Positions 8,031-18,311 of a stretch of DNA of 64,000 nt are shown here, piece after piece. The stretch lies in contig JAQDQK010000001.1 of the NCBI GenBank assembly GCA_027658995.1, positions 434,001-498,000 on the forward strand, given 5' to 3'. The notes under the pieces were generated by a model. The model was not told where the DNA came from. It did no database searches and saw only the letters and a program-made list of their open reading frames with translations. A program made the translations under genes and the position numbers. Within the stretch, counting starts at the first letter, position 1. Every line of letters starts with the position of its first letter. This DNA comes from Propionibacteriaceae bacterium AM104-82. Its GTDB lineage: Bacteria > Actinomycetota > Actinomycetes > Propionibacteriales > Propionibacteriaceae.

Positions 8031-11000
8031 CTAGATGCTCAGGTGCGGCGTGAGCGGGCTGGGGTGCCCGAACCGGTGGTTCGTGACGCACACCGCCTGC
8101 TCGCGCAGGTAGGGCAGCATCGCGATCCGGCCGGCGGGCAGGCTCGGCCCGTCGTAGACCGTCACCGAGATATCACCGCCCAGCGCGGAGCTCAGGTCGC
8201 GGTCGCCGAGGAACCGGATCCGCCCGGTGGCGGTGCGGTCGAACGCCGCGTCGGTGGCGACCTCCGAGGGCACACGTAGCGACTCGAGCACCGCGACGAG
8301 GCGGGCATCCGGCTCGTCGCGGAACGAGAAGGACACCGTGCCGCGCGCCGCGAGCGCCGCGGAGAGTTCGCGAAGCACGGCAGCCATCTCCGAACCCTCG
8401 ACGCGCACCGTCACTGGCACGCTGCGGTAGCGCAGCACGTTGAGTTCCGAGGCCAGCGCGGACGGGTCGTGGCTCGCCCAGAAGGTGGTGCGCGCCGCGG
8501 CCTCGTCCCCGGCGACGACCGCGGCGAAGCCTTCGCCGCCAAGGTCACCGACGGTGCGCACCAGGCGCGCGAGCGCCGGGTCGGTCGCCTCGGGGCTGAC
8601 GGCGCTGGAGGCCGCAGGCTCCCACCGGCCGAAGGCGGCCAGGTAGTTCGGGCCGCCAGCCTTGGTGGTTGGCCCGACGACCGAGCGCTTCCAGCCGCCG
8701 AACGGCTGCCTGCGCACGATCGCGCCGGTGATGGTGCGGTTGACGTAGAGGTTGCCCGCCTGGACCGAGTCGATCCAGGTCTGCACGTCGCGGGCCTCCA
8801 GCGAGTGGATGCCAGCGGTCAGGCCGTAGGCGGTGCCGTTCTGCCAGCCGATGGCCTCCTCGAGCGAGCCTGCCTCCATGAGGCCGAGTACTGGGCCGAA
8901 GTATTCGACCTGGTGGAACTCGCTTCCGGGGCGCACACCTGCGCGGATGCCGGGACGCCACAGCCGCTCGGACAGCTGGCGCGGCTTCAGCAGCCACGAC
9001 TCGCCGGGGCCGAGTTCGGTGAGGCCGCGCAGCAGTTTCTCGCCGGGGCGCTCCGTGAGGGGGCCGAGCTCGGCGGACGGGTCGCTCGGCCACGCGACGG
9101 TCAGCGACGCGGCGGCGTCGATCAGTTGGTCGCGGAACCGGCGCGACTTCGCCACCGAGCCGACCAGGATGCCGAGCGAGGCCGCGGAGCACTTCTGCCC
9201 GGCGTGTCCGAAGGCGCTCGCGACCAGATCGGCGGCGGCCAGGTCGAGGTCCGCCGAGGGCATCACGACGATGGCGTTCTTGCCGGAGGTCTCGGCGAGC
9301 AGCGGCAGGTCGGGTCGCCAGGAGCGGAACATCTCAGCCGTCTCGGCCGCCCCGGTCAGCACGACCTGCTCGATGCGCGCGTCGGTGACGAGCGAGCGCC
9401 CGAGCGGCCCGTCGTCGACGACGACGAGTTGGGCGACGTCGCGGGGGATGCCGGCGCGCCAGCAGGCCTCCGCGAGCAGCGCGGCGATCCGCCGCGCGGG
9501 CGGGGCAGGCTTCAGGATGACGGCGGAGCCGGCGGCCAGCGCGGCCGCGACGCCGCCCAGCGGGATCGCGATCGGGAAGTTCCACGGCGAGGCGACAAGC
9601 GTCAGGCGCGGCGGCACGTGCGTCGCGCCGTCGACCTTCTCCAGCGCAAGGCCCGCGTAGTAGTGCGCGAAGTCGCACGCCTCAGACACCTCGACGTCGC
9701 CCTGGTCGATCAGCTTTCCGACCTCGTCCGCCGCCGCGGTGATCAACTCGGCGCGCGCCGCCTCCAGCTCGTCGCCGAGGCGGTGCAGGTGACGCGCCCG
9801 CTCGGCAGGCGACAGCGCCTTCCAGGCGTCCCCGGCGGCGACGCCGCGCGCGATGGCCGCGTCCACGCCAGCCTCGTCGTCGAGGGTGGCCGCCTCCAGC
9901 GTGGCGGCGCCGAGCGTCGGGGCGGGCAGCGCCGCGCGGATCGACTCGGCCCACCGCTGGTTGGTCACCAGCGCCGGGTCGGTGTCCTGCGTGTTGGCGA
10001 ACGTGGCGCCGATGGGGGAGCGGTGCTGCTCGGCCCAGCCGGTCGGGCGTTGGGGGTCGCGCCCGGCGGCGGCGCGGAACCGCTGCTCCTCGCGGTCGAG
10101 GAACGCGGCGTCTGTGCCGAGGTTCGCGGCGCCGGACATGAAGTTCTCCGGGGCCGCGTTCTCCTCGAGGCGGCGCACCAGGTAGGAGATCGCGGCGTCG
10201 TACTCGTCGCGCGGCACCACCGGCACGTAGAGCCGGAGGCTGCCCGCCTCCCGCATGATGACGCGCTGCAGCGGCACCGCCATGCCCGAGAGCATCTCGA
10301 TGTCGACGGCGTCGGTCACCCCGCGCGCCTTCGCCAACTCCCAGGCCGTGGCGAGCGAGAACACGTTGTGGCTCGCGACGCCGACGTTGACGCGGGCCGC
10401 GCGCTCGGGGACGAGGCAGCGGTCGAGCGCGTCAAGGAAGGAGGCGTCGGTGGCCTCCTTGGAGTCGAGCACCGGCAGGTCCCAGCCGTGCAGTTCGGCC
10501 TGCACCCGCTCCATGGCGAGGTTCGCGCCCTTGACGAGGCGGACCTTGACGGGCGCCCCGCCCTTCGCCATCCGCGCCGCGGCGAACTCGTCGATCCGGT
10601 CGAGCACAAGGGGCGACTCGCGCAGGTAGGTCTGCACCGCGACGCCCGCGCGCAGGCCGAGCAGGTCGGGCTCCGACAGCAGGCGCTCGAACACGTCGAG
10701 GGTCAGGTGCAGGTCGCGGTACTCCTCCATGTCGAGGTTGACGAACTTGCCGGTGCGGGCGGCGAGCGCAAGCAGGGGCCGCAACCGCTCGACGGCGTTG
10801 TCGACGGCGGCCGCCTCGCCCCAGGGGGCGTGGGCGCCGAGCACGGCGGAGACCTTGATGGAGACGTAGTCGATGTCGTCGCGGCCGAGCAGTGCCATGG
10901 TCGCGTCGAGGCGCCGGGTGGCGTGCTTCTCGCCGAGCACCGCCTCGCCGAGCAGGTTCACGTTCAGGTCCGCGCCGCCCGCGGTGAGCCGCTTCAGCGC

Positions 11001-11372
11001 GGGGCCGAGCGAGCGGCCGACGTCGACGACCAGGTCGCCGACCATCGCGGTGAACACGCGCCGCACGACGGGAAGCAGCGGGAGCGGGGCGCGCCCGACG
11101 ATCTGGCGCAGTCCGATGCGCAGCGGCGCGGGCAGGAAGTCGACGCGTTGCGAGGCCAGCCTGCTGAGGGCGGCGGCGGCAACCCGGGGGTCCTCCGGGC
11201 GCAGCACCTGGTCGACGAAGTCGAGGGTGAAGCGCAGCCCGCCCTCGTGGCTGAGCACGTCGGCCAGCAGTTTCGCGGTGCGGGGCTCGGGGTAGGCGCG
11301 GCATTCCTCGGCCCAGCGCCTTGCGGTGGCGGCGGCGTCGTTGACTGTCTCGCTCAATGGACTGATCGGCAT
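8031..11372 (-). CDS. putA: bifunctional proline dehydrogenase / delta-1-pyrroline-5-carboxylate dehydrogenase
   Basis: A 1113-residue PutA-type enzyme oxidising proline to glutamate. The N-terminal FAD-linked PRODH barrel shows KVRLVKGANLAMERVQAEL and TYLRESPLVLDRI. The C-terminal aldehyde dehydrogenase domain shows LLAETSGKNAIVV (general base Glu, about residue 694) and GHAGQKCSAAS (catalytic Cys, about 726). There is no N-terminal ribbon-helix-helix DNA-binding domain, so it is a purely catalytic PutA. The final 180 residues form an extra C-terminal ALDH-like part. ATG 11372 is chosen because TACCAT lies exactly 7 nt upstream (leaderless pattern); ATGs at 11381 and 11396 are alternatives and none has a ribosome-binding site. 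Confidence 0.93.
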   Translation of the reverse strand: MPISPLSETVNDAAATARRWAEECRAYPEPRTAKLLADVLSHEGGLRFTLDFVDQVLRPEDPRVAAAALSRLASQRVDFLPAPLRIGLRQIVGRAPLPLLPVVRRVFTAMVGDLVVDVGRSLGPALKRLTAGGADLNVNLLGEAVLGEKHATRRLDATMALLGRDDIDYVSIKVSAVLGAHAPWGEAAAVDNAVERLRPLLALAARTGKFVNLDMEEYRDLHLTLDVFERLLSEPDLLGLRAGVAVQTYLRESPLVLDRIDEFAAARMAKGGAPVKVRLVKGANLAMERVQAELHGWDLPVLDSKEATDASFLDALDRCLVPERAARVNVGVASHNVFSLATAWELAKARGVTDAVDIEMLSGMAVPLQRVIMREAGSLRLYVPVVPRDEYDAAISYLVRRLEENAAPENFMSGAANLGTDAAFLDREEQRFRAAAGRDPQRPTGWAEQHRSPIGATFANTQDTDPALVTNQRWAESIRAALPAPTLGAATLEAATLDDEAGVDAAIARGVAAGDAWKALSPAERARHLHRLGDELEAARAELITAAADEVGKLIDQGDVEVSEACDFAHYYAGLALEKVDGATHVPPRLTLVASPWNFPIAIPLGGVAAALAAGSAVILKPAPPARRIAALLAEACWRAGIPRDVAQLVVVDDGPLGRSLVTDARIEQVVLTGAAETAEMFRSWRPDLPLLAETSGKNAIVVMPSADLDLAAADLVASAFGHAGQKCSAASLGILVGSVAKSRRFRDQLIDAAASLTVAWPSDPSAELGPLTERPGEKLLRGLTELGPGESWLLKPRQLSERLWRPGIRAGVRPGSEFHQVEYFGPVLGLMEAGSLEEAIGWQNGTAYGLTAGIHSLEARDVQTWIDSVQAGNLYVNRTITGAIVRRQPFGGWKRSVVGPTTKAGGPNYLAAFGRWEPAASSAVSPEATDPALARLVRTVGDLGGEGFAAVVAGDEAAARTTFWASHDPSALASELNVLRYRSVPVTVRVEGSEMAAVLRELSAALAARGTVSFSFRDEPDARLVAVLESLRVPSEVATDAAFDRTATGRIRFLGDRDLSSALGGDISVTVYDGPSLPAGRIAMLPYLREQAVCVTNHRFGHPSPLTPHLSI

Positions 11373-11379
11373 GGGGGCC

Positions 11380-11385
11380 ATGGTA
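11380..11385 (-). promoter_or_regulatory. -10 box of a leaderless putA transcript
   Basis: TACCAT on the minus strand followed by exactly 7 nt and ATG. This is the TANNNT-N7-start arrangement typical of leaderless actinobacterial genes; no clear -35 is visible. Confidence 0.45.
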
Positions 11386-11581
11386 TCTGCGAGCATGCGG
11401 CCGATCTTGGGGGGAACCGGTAGGATGGTGGCCGCACAATCACATATCGTTTCTAAGTTTTAGTCCAGCCGCCCATTAATCCGGTGTCCGTCTGGTCCTC
11501 GGTAGTGGTCTTCGGGTGCTCATGCCCCCGCGGATCTCGATCGAAGACCGGCAGATGCGGCGGGGAACAAGTCCCTGCGCG

Positions 11582-11599
11582 GGTTGGGCGCACCCAACC
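11582..11599 (+). promoter_or_regulatory. hairpin in the pnp leader
   Basis: GGTTGGG-CGCA-CCCAACC (11582-11588 and 11593-11599) is a perfect 7-bp stem with a 4-nt loop ending one base before the AAAGGAG ribosome-binding site of pnp. It could influence translation or be a processing site. Confidence 0.5.
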
Positions 11600-11614
11600 G
11601 AAAGGAGCCTGTCC

Positions 11615-13819
11615 GTGGAAGGACCAGGCATCGAATTCGCTGAAGCCGTCATTGACAACGGCGCACACGGCAAGCACGTCGTCCGCTTCGAGGCCGGCGC
11701 GCTCGCGCAGCAGGCCGACGGCTCGGCCGCGGTCTACCTCGACGGCGACACCATGCTGCTGTCGGCGACGACCGCGCAGAAGACCCCCCGCGACGCCATC
11801 GACTTCTTCCCGCTGACGGTCGACGTCGAGGAGCGCATGTACGCCGCGGGCAAGATCCCCGGCTCGTTCTTCCGTCGCGAAGGCCGCCCCGGCGAGGGCG
11901 CGATCCTCGCCTGCCGCCTCATCGACCGCCCGCTGCGCCCCGCGTTCGTCAAGGGCCTGCGCAACGAGGTCCAGGTCGTCGTGACCGTCCTCGCGCTGAA
12001 CCCCGACGTCCTCTACGACGTCGTGGCCATCAACGCCGCGTCCATGTCGACGCAGATCGCGGGGCTGCCGTTCTCCGGCCCCATCGGCGGCGTCCGCGTC
12101 GCGCTGATCGACGACCAGTGGGTCGGCTTCCCGACCGTCGAGCAGTCCGCCAACTCTCAGTTCCAGATGGTCGTCGCGGGCCGCGTGCTCGCCGACGGTG
12201 ACGTCGCCATCATGATGGTCGAGGCCGGCGGCACCGAGTCCACCTGGGACCTCGTCCGCGCTGGCAAGACCGCTCCCACCGAGGAGATCGTCGGCCAGGG
12301 CCTCGAGGCCGCGAAGCCGTTCATCAAGGCGCTGTGCGACGCTCAGTCCGAGCTCGCCGCGAAGCTGCCCAAGGAGACCTACGACTTCCCGGTCTTCCGC
12401 GACTACCAGGACGACGTGTTCGACGCCGTCTCGGAGCTCGCCGCCGACAAGGTGGCCGAGGCCATGAAGATCGCTGGCAAGCAGGACCGCGACGACGCCA
12501 CCCACGCCATCCGTCAGGACGTCACCGAGCAGCTCACCGAGCGCTTCGGTGACCGCCTGGGCGAGGTCTCCGCCGCTCTCAAGGCGCTGACCAAGAAGAT
12601 CGTGCGGCACCGCACCCTCACCGAGGGCGTCCGCATCGACGGCCGTGGCCCCGTCGACATCCGTGAACTGTCGGCCGAGGTCGCGATCATCCCCCGCGTG
12701 CACGGCTCGGCGCTGTTCCAGCGCGGCGAGACCCAGATCATGGGCGTCTCCACGCTGAACATGCTCGACATGGAGCAGAAGATCGACACGCTCTCGCCTG
12801 AGAAGACGAAGCGCTACATGCACAACTACAACTTCCCGCCGTTCTCCACCGGCGAGACCGGCCGCGTCGGTTCGCCGAAGCGCCGCGAGATCGGCCACGG
12901 CGCCCTCGCCGAGCGCGCCCTGGTTCCCGTGCTGCCGACCCGCGCCGAGTTCCCCTACGCGATCCGTCAGGTGTCCGAGGCCCTCGGCTCCAACGGTTCG
13001 ACGTCGATGGGTTCGGTGTGCGCCTCCACCCTGTCGCTGCTCAACGCCGGTGTGCCCCTCAAGGCCCCCGTCGCTGGCATCGCCATGGGCCTGATGTCCG
13101 AGGACGTCGACGGCGAGACCAAGTACATCGCGCTGACCGACATCCTTGGCGCCGAGGACGCGCTGGGCGACATGGACTTCAAGGTCGCGGGCACTCGTGA
13201 CTTCGTCACCGCGCTGCAGCTCGACACCAAGCTCAACGGCATCCCCGCCATTGAGCTCCAGAAGGCGCTGCTGCAGGCCCGTGACGCCCGTCACACCCTG
13301 CTCGACGTGATGAACGAGGCCATCGACGCTCCCGACGAGATGAGCCCCTACGCGCCGCGGATCATTTCGCTGCGCGTCCCGGTCGACAAGATCGGCGAGG
13401 TGATCGGCCCCAAGGGCAAGATCATCAACCAGATCCAGGACGAGACCGGCGCGAACATCGCGATCGAGGACGACGGCACCGTGTACGTGGGTGCGGAGAC
13501 CGGCGAGGCGGCCGAGGCCGCCGTCGCGCAGATCAACGCGATCGCCAACCCGCACATGCCCGAGCGCGGCGAGCGCTTCCTCGGCACGATCGTGAAGCTC
13601 ACCAACTTCGGTGCGTTCGTGTCGCTGATGCCGGGCAAGGACGGCCTGCTGCACATCTCGAAGCTGCGCCCGCTCGCGGGTGGCCAGCGCGTCGAGAACG
13701 TGGAGGACGTCGTCTCGGTCGGCCAGAAGCTCCAGGTCGAGATCTCCGACATCGACGACCGCGGCAAGCTGTCGCTCGTCCCCGTCGTGGAGGAGACCGA
13801 GGAGACCACCGCGGAGTGA
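11615..13819 (+). CDS. pnp: polyribonucleotide nucleotidyltransferase (PNPase)
   Basis: A 734-residue 3'-5' phosphorolytic exoribonuclease of the RNA degradosome. It has two RNase PH domains (the second with [21 protein letters not shown] and the [33 protein letters not shown] region in the first), then a KH domain ([20 protein letters not shown]) and an S1 domain ([20 protein letters not shown]). GTG 11615 is the start because AAAGGAG lies 7 nt upstream and the family N-terminus begins right after it. It is divergent from putA and ends in a strong terminator. Confidence 0.97.
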   Translation: MEGPGIEFAEAVIDNGAHGKHVVRFEAGALAQQADGSAAVYLDGDTMLLSATTAQKTPRDAIDFFPLTVDVEERMYAAGKIPGSFFRREGRPGEGAILACRLIDRPLRPAFVKGLRNEVQVVVTVLALNPDVLYDVVAINAASMSTQIAGLPFSGPIGGVRVALIDDQWVGFPTVEQSANSQFQMVVAGRVLADGDVAIMMVEAGGTESTWDLVRAGKTAPTEEIVGQGLEAAKPFIKALCDAQSELAAKLPKETYDFPVFRDYQDDVFDAVSELAADKVAEAMKIAGKQDRDDATHAIRQDVTEQLTERFGDRLGEVSAALKALTKKIVRHRTLTEGVRIDGRGPVDIRELSAEVAIIPRVHGSALFQRGETQIMGVSTLNMLDMEQKIDTLSPEKTKRYMHNYNFPPFSTGETGRVGSPKRREIGHGALAERALVPVLPTRAEFPYAIRQVSEALGSNGSTSMGSVCASTLSLLNAGVPLKAPVAGIAMGLMSEDVDGETKYIALTDILGAEDALGDMDFKVAGTRDFVTALQLDTKLNGIPAIELQKALLQARDARHTLLDVMNEAIDAPDEMSPYAPRIISLRVPVDKIGEVIGPKGKIINQIQDETGANIAIEDDGTVYVGAETGEAAEAAVAQINAIANPHMPERGERFLGTIVKLTNFGAFVSLMPGKDGLLHISKLRPLAGGQRVENVEDVVSVGQKLQVEISDIDDRGKLSLVPVVEETEETTAE

Positions 13820-13839
13820 CGCGGCCTTCCAGGTCCTGA

Positions 13840-13876
13840 GAGAGGGCGCCGAGAGCACACGCTCCGGCGCCCTCTT
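13840..13876 (+). terminator. terminator of pnp
   Basis: Perfect 11-bp stem AGAGGGCGCCG / CGGCGCCCTCT (13840-13850 and 13864-13874) with a 13-nt loop and a short TT tail. Confidence 0.75.
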
Positions 13877-13991
13877 CGCGTCCGCACGCCGAGAGGTTCC
13901 CAAGAGATAGGGCATTCGCCCGATGCCGTCGCGGCCCCGATGGGGTGTAGTTGACCACGAGGCCACGGCTTCTTGGGGGGTGGCGGTCCGG

Positions 13992-16286
13992 TTACGGCGG
14001 CTCAACCATGCCGAGCCGGACCGCCAACGCCGTCGCCTCGGCCCGCCCGCGTACGCCCAGCTTCCGGTAGATCGCGCTCGTGTGGTGCATCACGGTCTTC
14101 GGGGAGATCACCAGGTCCTCCGCGATCTCCCGGTTCCGGCTTCCCTGCGCGAGGAGGCGCAGCACGTCGCGCTCCCGTGCGGTGAGATCGACCAGGCTCC
14201 GCTGGGATGCGGGGCGCGCCCGCAGTCGGTCGGGGTCATCGACGCCGAGCACGTAGTCGACCGCCTCGACCGAGGCGACCTCCAGGCTCACGGCGGCGCC
14301 CTCGCGTGCCCGCCTGTCGAACTCGACCTCGCCCAACGCCGCCCTGGCGCGGGTTGACGCCCAGTGATAGGTGTCTGCGAGAGCACGGGGGAGTCCTGCG
14401 AGGACGAGCGCCGACCAGGGTTGGAGGCTGCCGTGCAGGTAGGCGGTCACCTCCTGGTCGTCGAGCCGGGCGGCCATCCCCATGGTCAGGACGATCTGCG
14501 GCCCCAGCGCCTGCCAGGTGCCCTTCCTGCCCGACAGTTCGTAGCGCTCCACCAGCCAGCGGGCCGCCGCCGACGGGTCGGACGTCGACAGGGTATGCAG
14601 CGCAAGCATGGTCAGCGCGAAGGACTGCAGTTGCCGGTCGTCGAGTTGTTTGGCGAAGGCCAGGGCTGTGCGCAGGATCGGCAACCCGCCCGGGCCGGTC
14701 GGGCTCGCGGAGGGCAGCCGGGACAGCAGCAGCGCTGCGTAGGAGATCGCGGTGCCGTCACCGCTGCGAAGGGCACGGGTCAGGACGGAGGAGGCCCTTT
14801 CCTCCGCGGATGCGTGGTCGCCCAGTTCGTGGCTGATGGTGGCGAGGCCCAACTCGAAGCGGTTCTGCCAGGCGGTCCTGCCGACGCGCTCCGCGAGCGC
14901 CGCGCCCTGCGTGGCTGCGCGGGTGGCGCGCTCGAAGTCCCGTAGCACCGCCAGCACCTGCATCTCCACCATCAGCGGGAAGATCCGTTGGGTCTCGTCG
15001 TGCATGCGCATCGACAGGTTCTCGCACGCGGCGAGGCGTTCCTTGATCCGGGGGATGTGCTGCACCGCATCGGGTGAGCGGGAGTCGATGAGCACCAGCC
15101 ACGCAAGCGCCTCCAAGCGAATGGCGTCTGGAACCTGCCCCTGCAGGAGGCGCTCGACGCTGTGCACGACTGCCGACTCGTCGCCGCTGCGGTGAGCCTC
15201 GGGGAGCAGGTCGACCGCAAGCCGGATGGCCTCGGCGGGGGAGTGCTCGACGAACCATCGAAGCGCCGTCAGCAGGTCGTCATGGTTGCCGTCAGAGAGC
15301 GCGATGGCGGCAGCGTCGTCGCAGCCGTCTCGCTTCAGCGCCGCCCGTCGAGCAAGTGCCGCGTAGTGAAGGGCATGGCGCCGCCCCACTTCAGGGTCGG
15401 CGGGAGCCGCCGAGCGGAGGTGGTCGCGGACCAGGCGGGGTAACCGGAAACGGAGGTCGTGCGGCAGCAGCGGTGCCGAGTCGTCGACCCGGAGCAGGCC
15501 GAGCCCCAGGAGCGCCGTCAGCAGGTCGGCCACCTCCTCGGCGCTGCGGCCGGTAACGGCACAGGCCGCATCGGCGGTGAAGGCAGCGGTGAAGGTAGCG
15601 AGGTCAGCGATGATGCCGAGCCCCGCCGCGTCTGCGGTGGGTGGGGTGGTGAGAACGTCCAGCGGCGAGTGTGCGCCACGCAACCGCTCGACGAGGCTCT
15701 CCGGTGCCTCGATGCTCAGCCGAGCCGCCATCAGCCTTGCCAGGAGCGGGTTGCCTGCCGCCGACGCGCAGAGTGGCCCCACCTGGTCGGCGGGCACGCC
15801 ATTGGCCCGCAGCAGCCTCGCGATCTCGTCGCCGGGGAGGGGGCCGACCCGGATCGCGGAGGATGCGTCGTTGGGCGGCCGGGTGCTCATCCTGACCACC
15901 GTGACCTTGTCGCGGGCCGCGATGGCCTCGATCTCAGACTCGTAGCCGCCCAGCAGCTCGGCGTGATCGACGAACAGTAGCTCCCTCAACCACGGGGACC
16001 TTCCAGCAGGCTCCGGGGATCGTCGCGCTGGGAGCGCCGCGATCACGGAGGCAAGCCGCGACAGCGCCGTGCGAGGTTCAAGGCCACCGAGGTCGATGAA
16101 GTGGGCACCTCCGAACCGGGGCGCCACAGCGGGCAGCACCGCGGCGGCCAGCGCCGACTTGCCGATACCGACCGGCCCGTGCAGCGTGACGAGACGCACG
16201 GCGGGGTTCACGAGGAGCGCGACGAGTTCCTCGCGCTGCGGGACGCGCCCCACAAGGCGGGGAACGCCGATGGACCTCGAACCCAT
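13992..16286 (-). CDS. large LuxR-family transcriptional regulator with N-terminal ATPase domain (LAL-like)
   Basis: A 764-residue regulator. A Walker A motif GPVGIGKS (residues 37-44) sits in an N-terminal AAA/NB-ARC-like ATPase domain, followed by a long alpha-helical, TPR-like middle. The C-terminus (about 695-760) is a LuxR helix-turn-helix, LTARERDVLRLLAQGSRNREIA with VMHHTSAIYRKLGV. Such proteins usually sense small molecules through the central repeats. It lies 63 bp downstream of a NarL-type response regulator gene on the same strand, so the three regulators may share a transcript. No clear ribosome-binding site precedes the ATG at 16286. Its targets cannot be read from the context. 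Confidence 0.82.
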   Translation of the reverse strand: MGSRSIGVPRLVGRVPQREELVALLVNPAVRLVTLHGPVGIGKSALAAAVLPAVAPRFGGAHFIDLGGLEPRTALSRLASVIAALPARRSPEPAGRSPWLRELLFVDHAELLGGYESEIEAIAARDKVTVVRMSTRPPNDASSAIRVGPLPGDEIARLLRANGVPADQVGPLCASAAGNPLLARLMAARLSIEAPESLVERLRGAHSPLDVLTTPPTADAAGLGIIADLATFTAAFTADAACAVTGRSAEEVADLLTALLGLGLLRVDDSAPLLPHDLRFRLPRLVRDHLRSAAPADPEVGRRHALHYAALARRAALKRDGCDDAAAIALSDGNHDDLLTALRWFVEHSPAEAIRLAVDLLPEAHRSGDESAVVHSVERLLQGQVPDAIRLEALAWLVLIDSRSPDAVQHIPRIKERLAACENLSMRMHDETQRIFPLMVEMQVLAVLRDFERATRAATQGAALAERVGRTAWQNRFELGLATISHELGDHASAEERASSVLTRALRSGDGTAISYAALLLSRLPSASPTGPGGLPILRTALAFAKQLDDRQLQSFALTMLALHTLSTSDPSAAARWLVERYELSGRKGTWQALGPQIVLTMGMAARLDDQEVTAYLHGSLQPWSALVLAGLPRALADTYHWASTRARAALGEVEFDRRAREGAAVSLEVASVEAVDYVLGVDDPDRLRARPASQRSLVDLTARERDVLRLLAQGSRNREIAEDLVISPKTVMHHTSAIYRKLGVRGRAEATALAVRLGMVEPP

Positions 16287-16349
16287 GCCGAGCGACCGTT
16301 CTGTTCATGCCGATGCCCGCGGCTCTGCGGGCAGGAGGTGCCTCGAAGT

Positions 16350-17027
16350 CTACCGACTTGTTCGGGAGGAGATCAGCCGCGACTCATAGGCGAAGATCAC
16401 CAACTGGACGCGGTTGCTCATCTGGAGCTTCGTCAGCATCGAGCGGACGTGGCTCTTCACCGTCGCCTCCGAGCAGTACAGCCGCAGCCCGACGTCGACG
16501 TTGGACAGGCCCTCGGCTACGACGCGCAGTACCTCGATCTCGCGGGCGGACAGCAGGCCGATCCGGTCGTCGCGCACGCGGCGCTGCGCCACGTACCCGC
16601 TCACGACCCGGGCCGTGACGGCGGGATCGAGCACGGAGTCGCCCGCGGCGACCCGGCGGATCGCGACGAGCAGCGACTCCGGGTCGGCGTCCTTCAGCAG
16701 GAACCCGGAGGCGCCGGCCGCCAGCGCGCCGGCGAGGTAGTCCTCGTCGTCGAAGGTGGTCAGCACCAGGCAGGCAGGGGAGCCGAGAGTCGGGTCGGCC
16801 AGGATCGCGGAGATGGCCTGGATGCCGTCGAGGTGGGGCATCCGCACGTCCATCAGCACGACGTCGGGGCGGGTGCGGCGCACCTGCGCGATCGCGGCCT
16901 GCCCATCGCCCGCCTCACCGACGACCTCGAGATCGTCGGCGTCATCGCAGATCATCCTCAGGCCGTAGCGGATCATCGCCTGATCGTCGACGATCACGAC
17001 GCGAAGCGGTCGGGGTGCCGGTGTCAT
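16350..17027 (-). CDS. NarL/FixJ-family two-component response regulator
   Basis: A 225-residue regulator with an N-terminal receiver domain and a C-terminal LuxR-type DNA-binding domain. The acidic pair is Asp14-Asp15, the phosphoacceptor is Asp60 in VLMDVRMP, and the conserved Thr/Lys region is TTFDDE/LLKDAD. The HTH region reads LLSAREIEVLRVVAEGLSNVDVG with SEATVKSHV. Its ATG overlaps the stop of the sensor kinase gene as ATGA, so the two are a cognate pair. The target regulon is unknown. Confidence 0.92.
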   Translation of the reverse strand: MTPAPRPLRVVIVDDQAMIRYGLRMICDDADDLEVVGEAGDGQAAIAQVRRTRPDVVLMDVRMPHLDGIQAISAILADPTLGSPACLVLTTFDDEDYLAGALAAGASGFLLKDADPESLLVAIRRVAAGDSVLDPAVTARVVSGYVAQRRVRDDRIGLLSAREIEVLRVVAEGLSNVDVGLRLYCSEATVKSHVRSMLTKLQMSNRVQLVIFAYESRLISSRTSR

Positions 17028-18178
17028 GGGGCGGTCCTTTCAGGGAACTCGGCAGGGAACTCGGCGAGCACGCGCCACCCGGCCCCGTGCGGGCCACAGG
17101 ACAGCCGTGCCCGCACCCCGTCGGCGCGTTCCTGCATGTGGCGCAGCCCGTTGCCCTCTCGACGCTCTCCGGGCAGCCGTGGACCTGGGTCGGTGATCGT
17201 GAGCCGAAGCGCACCGTCTGCCCGGGCGACCTCGACGCTCGCCTCGCGCGCCCCGGAGTGCAGCGCCACGTTGGTGAGGGCCTCCTGCGCGATCCGCAGC
17301 GCCGCCTGGCGCACGGCGGGCGTCGCCTCGGGGGATGGCCGTGGCACGTCGAGGCGGATCGCCAGGCCTCCGCTGCGCAGCCGCTGCGCGACCCGGTCGA
17401 GCGAGGTCGCCAGGTCCTCGGTCGCCTCCTGATCGGCACGCAGCACCGAGACCATCGAGCGCATCGCCGCCAGCGATTCCTTGCCTTCCGTGACGATCCA
17501 CTCCAGCGCCTCGGGCGCCTTCTCGGGCCGGGACCGGCTGACGTGCAGCGCCGCCTGCGCGCGGACCACCATCGCGGTGACGTGGTGCGCGACGATGTCG
17601 TGCAGGTCCCGCGAGATCCGGTTCCGCTCCGCCGTGACGGCGCGTTCGGCCTCGGCGCCCTGGAGCGCGACGAGTTCGGCATTGCGCTGCTCCAACTGGG
17701 AGCGGGTGACCTCCAGGCGGCACATCGTCTGGCCGAGCGCGACCGCGAAGCAGGTGACGGCCAGCAGTTGCGCCAACTCGGACGGGTCGGGCATGAAGCT
17801 CAGCGAGTACGTGAACAGCAGCAGGGTCGCAAAGGCTGCGCCGCCGAGCGCCACGTACCAGCGCAGCGCCCCGGTGCGGACCACCGCGTAGGCCGCCAGC
17901 GCGATAGGAAGGTGGTGCACCAGCGTCGGCCGGAAGTCGGGAAGCAGGTACGCGTAGGGGCCGAAGGCCAGCAGCGCGGCGACCCCCGGGGCGGCCCTGC
18001 GCAGCGCGAGCACGACCCCGAGCGCCGCGACCGCCCACAGGTAGCCCTGCAGCGTCCAGTCACTCGGATACCACCACCTGGTCTCGGAGAGTGCCCACAC
18101 GACGAGGCACCCGAGCACGCCGACGGCGCCGCCGACCACCGCGTCGGTGATCGCCTGGGGTCGGGTTGGGGCAGGCAC
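17024..18178 (-). CDS. NarL-type two-component sensor histidine kinase
   Basis: A 384-residue membrane kinase of the HisKA_3 (DesK/NarX-like) family. The N-terminal half contains about five hydrophobic segments and no sizeable extracytoplasmic sensor domain, suggesting membrane-associated sensing. The phosphoacceptor His is in RNRISRDLHDIVAHHV (about residue 193). The HATPase domain includes IAQEALTNVALHSGA and GNGLRHMQERADGVRARL. GTG 18178 is chosen because TAGAGT lies 7 nt upstream, the leaderless pattern; GTG 18187 is an alternative. It overlaps its response regulator by 4 nt and is divergent from vanY. Confidence 0.9.
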   Translation of the reverse strand: MPAPTRPQAITDAVVGGAVGVLGCLVVWALSETRWWYPSDWTLQGYLWAVAALGVVLALRRAAPGVAALLAFGPYAYLLPDFRPTLVHHLPIALAAYAVVRTGALRWYVALGGAAFATLLLFTYSLSFMPDPSELAQLLAVTCFAVALGQTMCRLEVTRSQLEQRNAELVALQGAEAERAVTAERNRISRDLHDIVAHHVTAMVVRAQAALHVSRSRPEKAPEALEWIVTEGKESLAAMRSMVSVLRADQEATEDLATSLDRVAQRLRSGGLAIRLDVPRPSPEATPAVRQAALRIAQEALTNVALHSGAREASVEVARADGALRLTITDPGPRLPGERREGNGLRHMQERADGVRARLSCGPHGAGWRVLAEFPAEFPERTAP

Positions 18179-18185
18179 GTCGAAC

Positions 18186-18191
18186 ACTCTA
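18186..18191 (-). promoter_or_regulatory. -10 box of a leaderless sensor-kinase transcript
   Basis: TAGAGT on the minus strand with 7 nt to the GTG at 18178, and no ribosome-binding site in between. Confidence 0.45.
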
Positions 18192-18311
18192 GGGGGCCAC
18201 AGTCTGGGCGTCCTCCGCCCTGGGGCTGGGATCGCTCTGACCACGGGGCTGATGTCGGCGCGGGCCCGCGCCGCGAGGCTGAGGGGGAACCAGTCACAGG
18301 AGGACCAAGCC

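Noticed and set aside
8469..11423. A 984-codon frame antisense to putA
   Set aside because: It is an open antisense frame caused by high GC; PutA motifs are intact on the other strand and the antisense product is low-complexity Arg/Gly.
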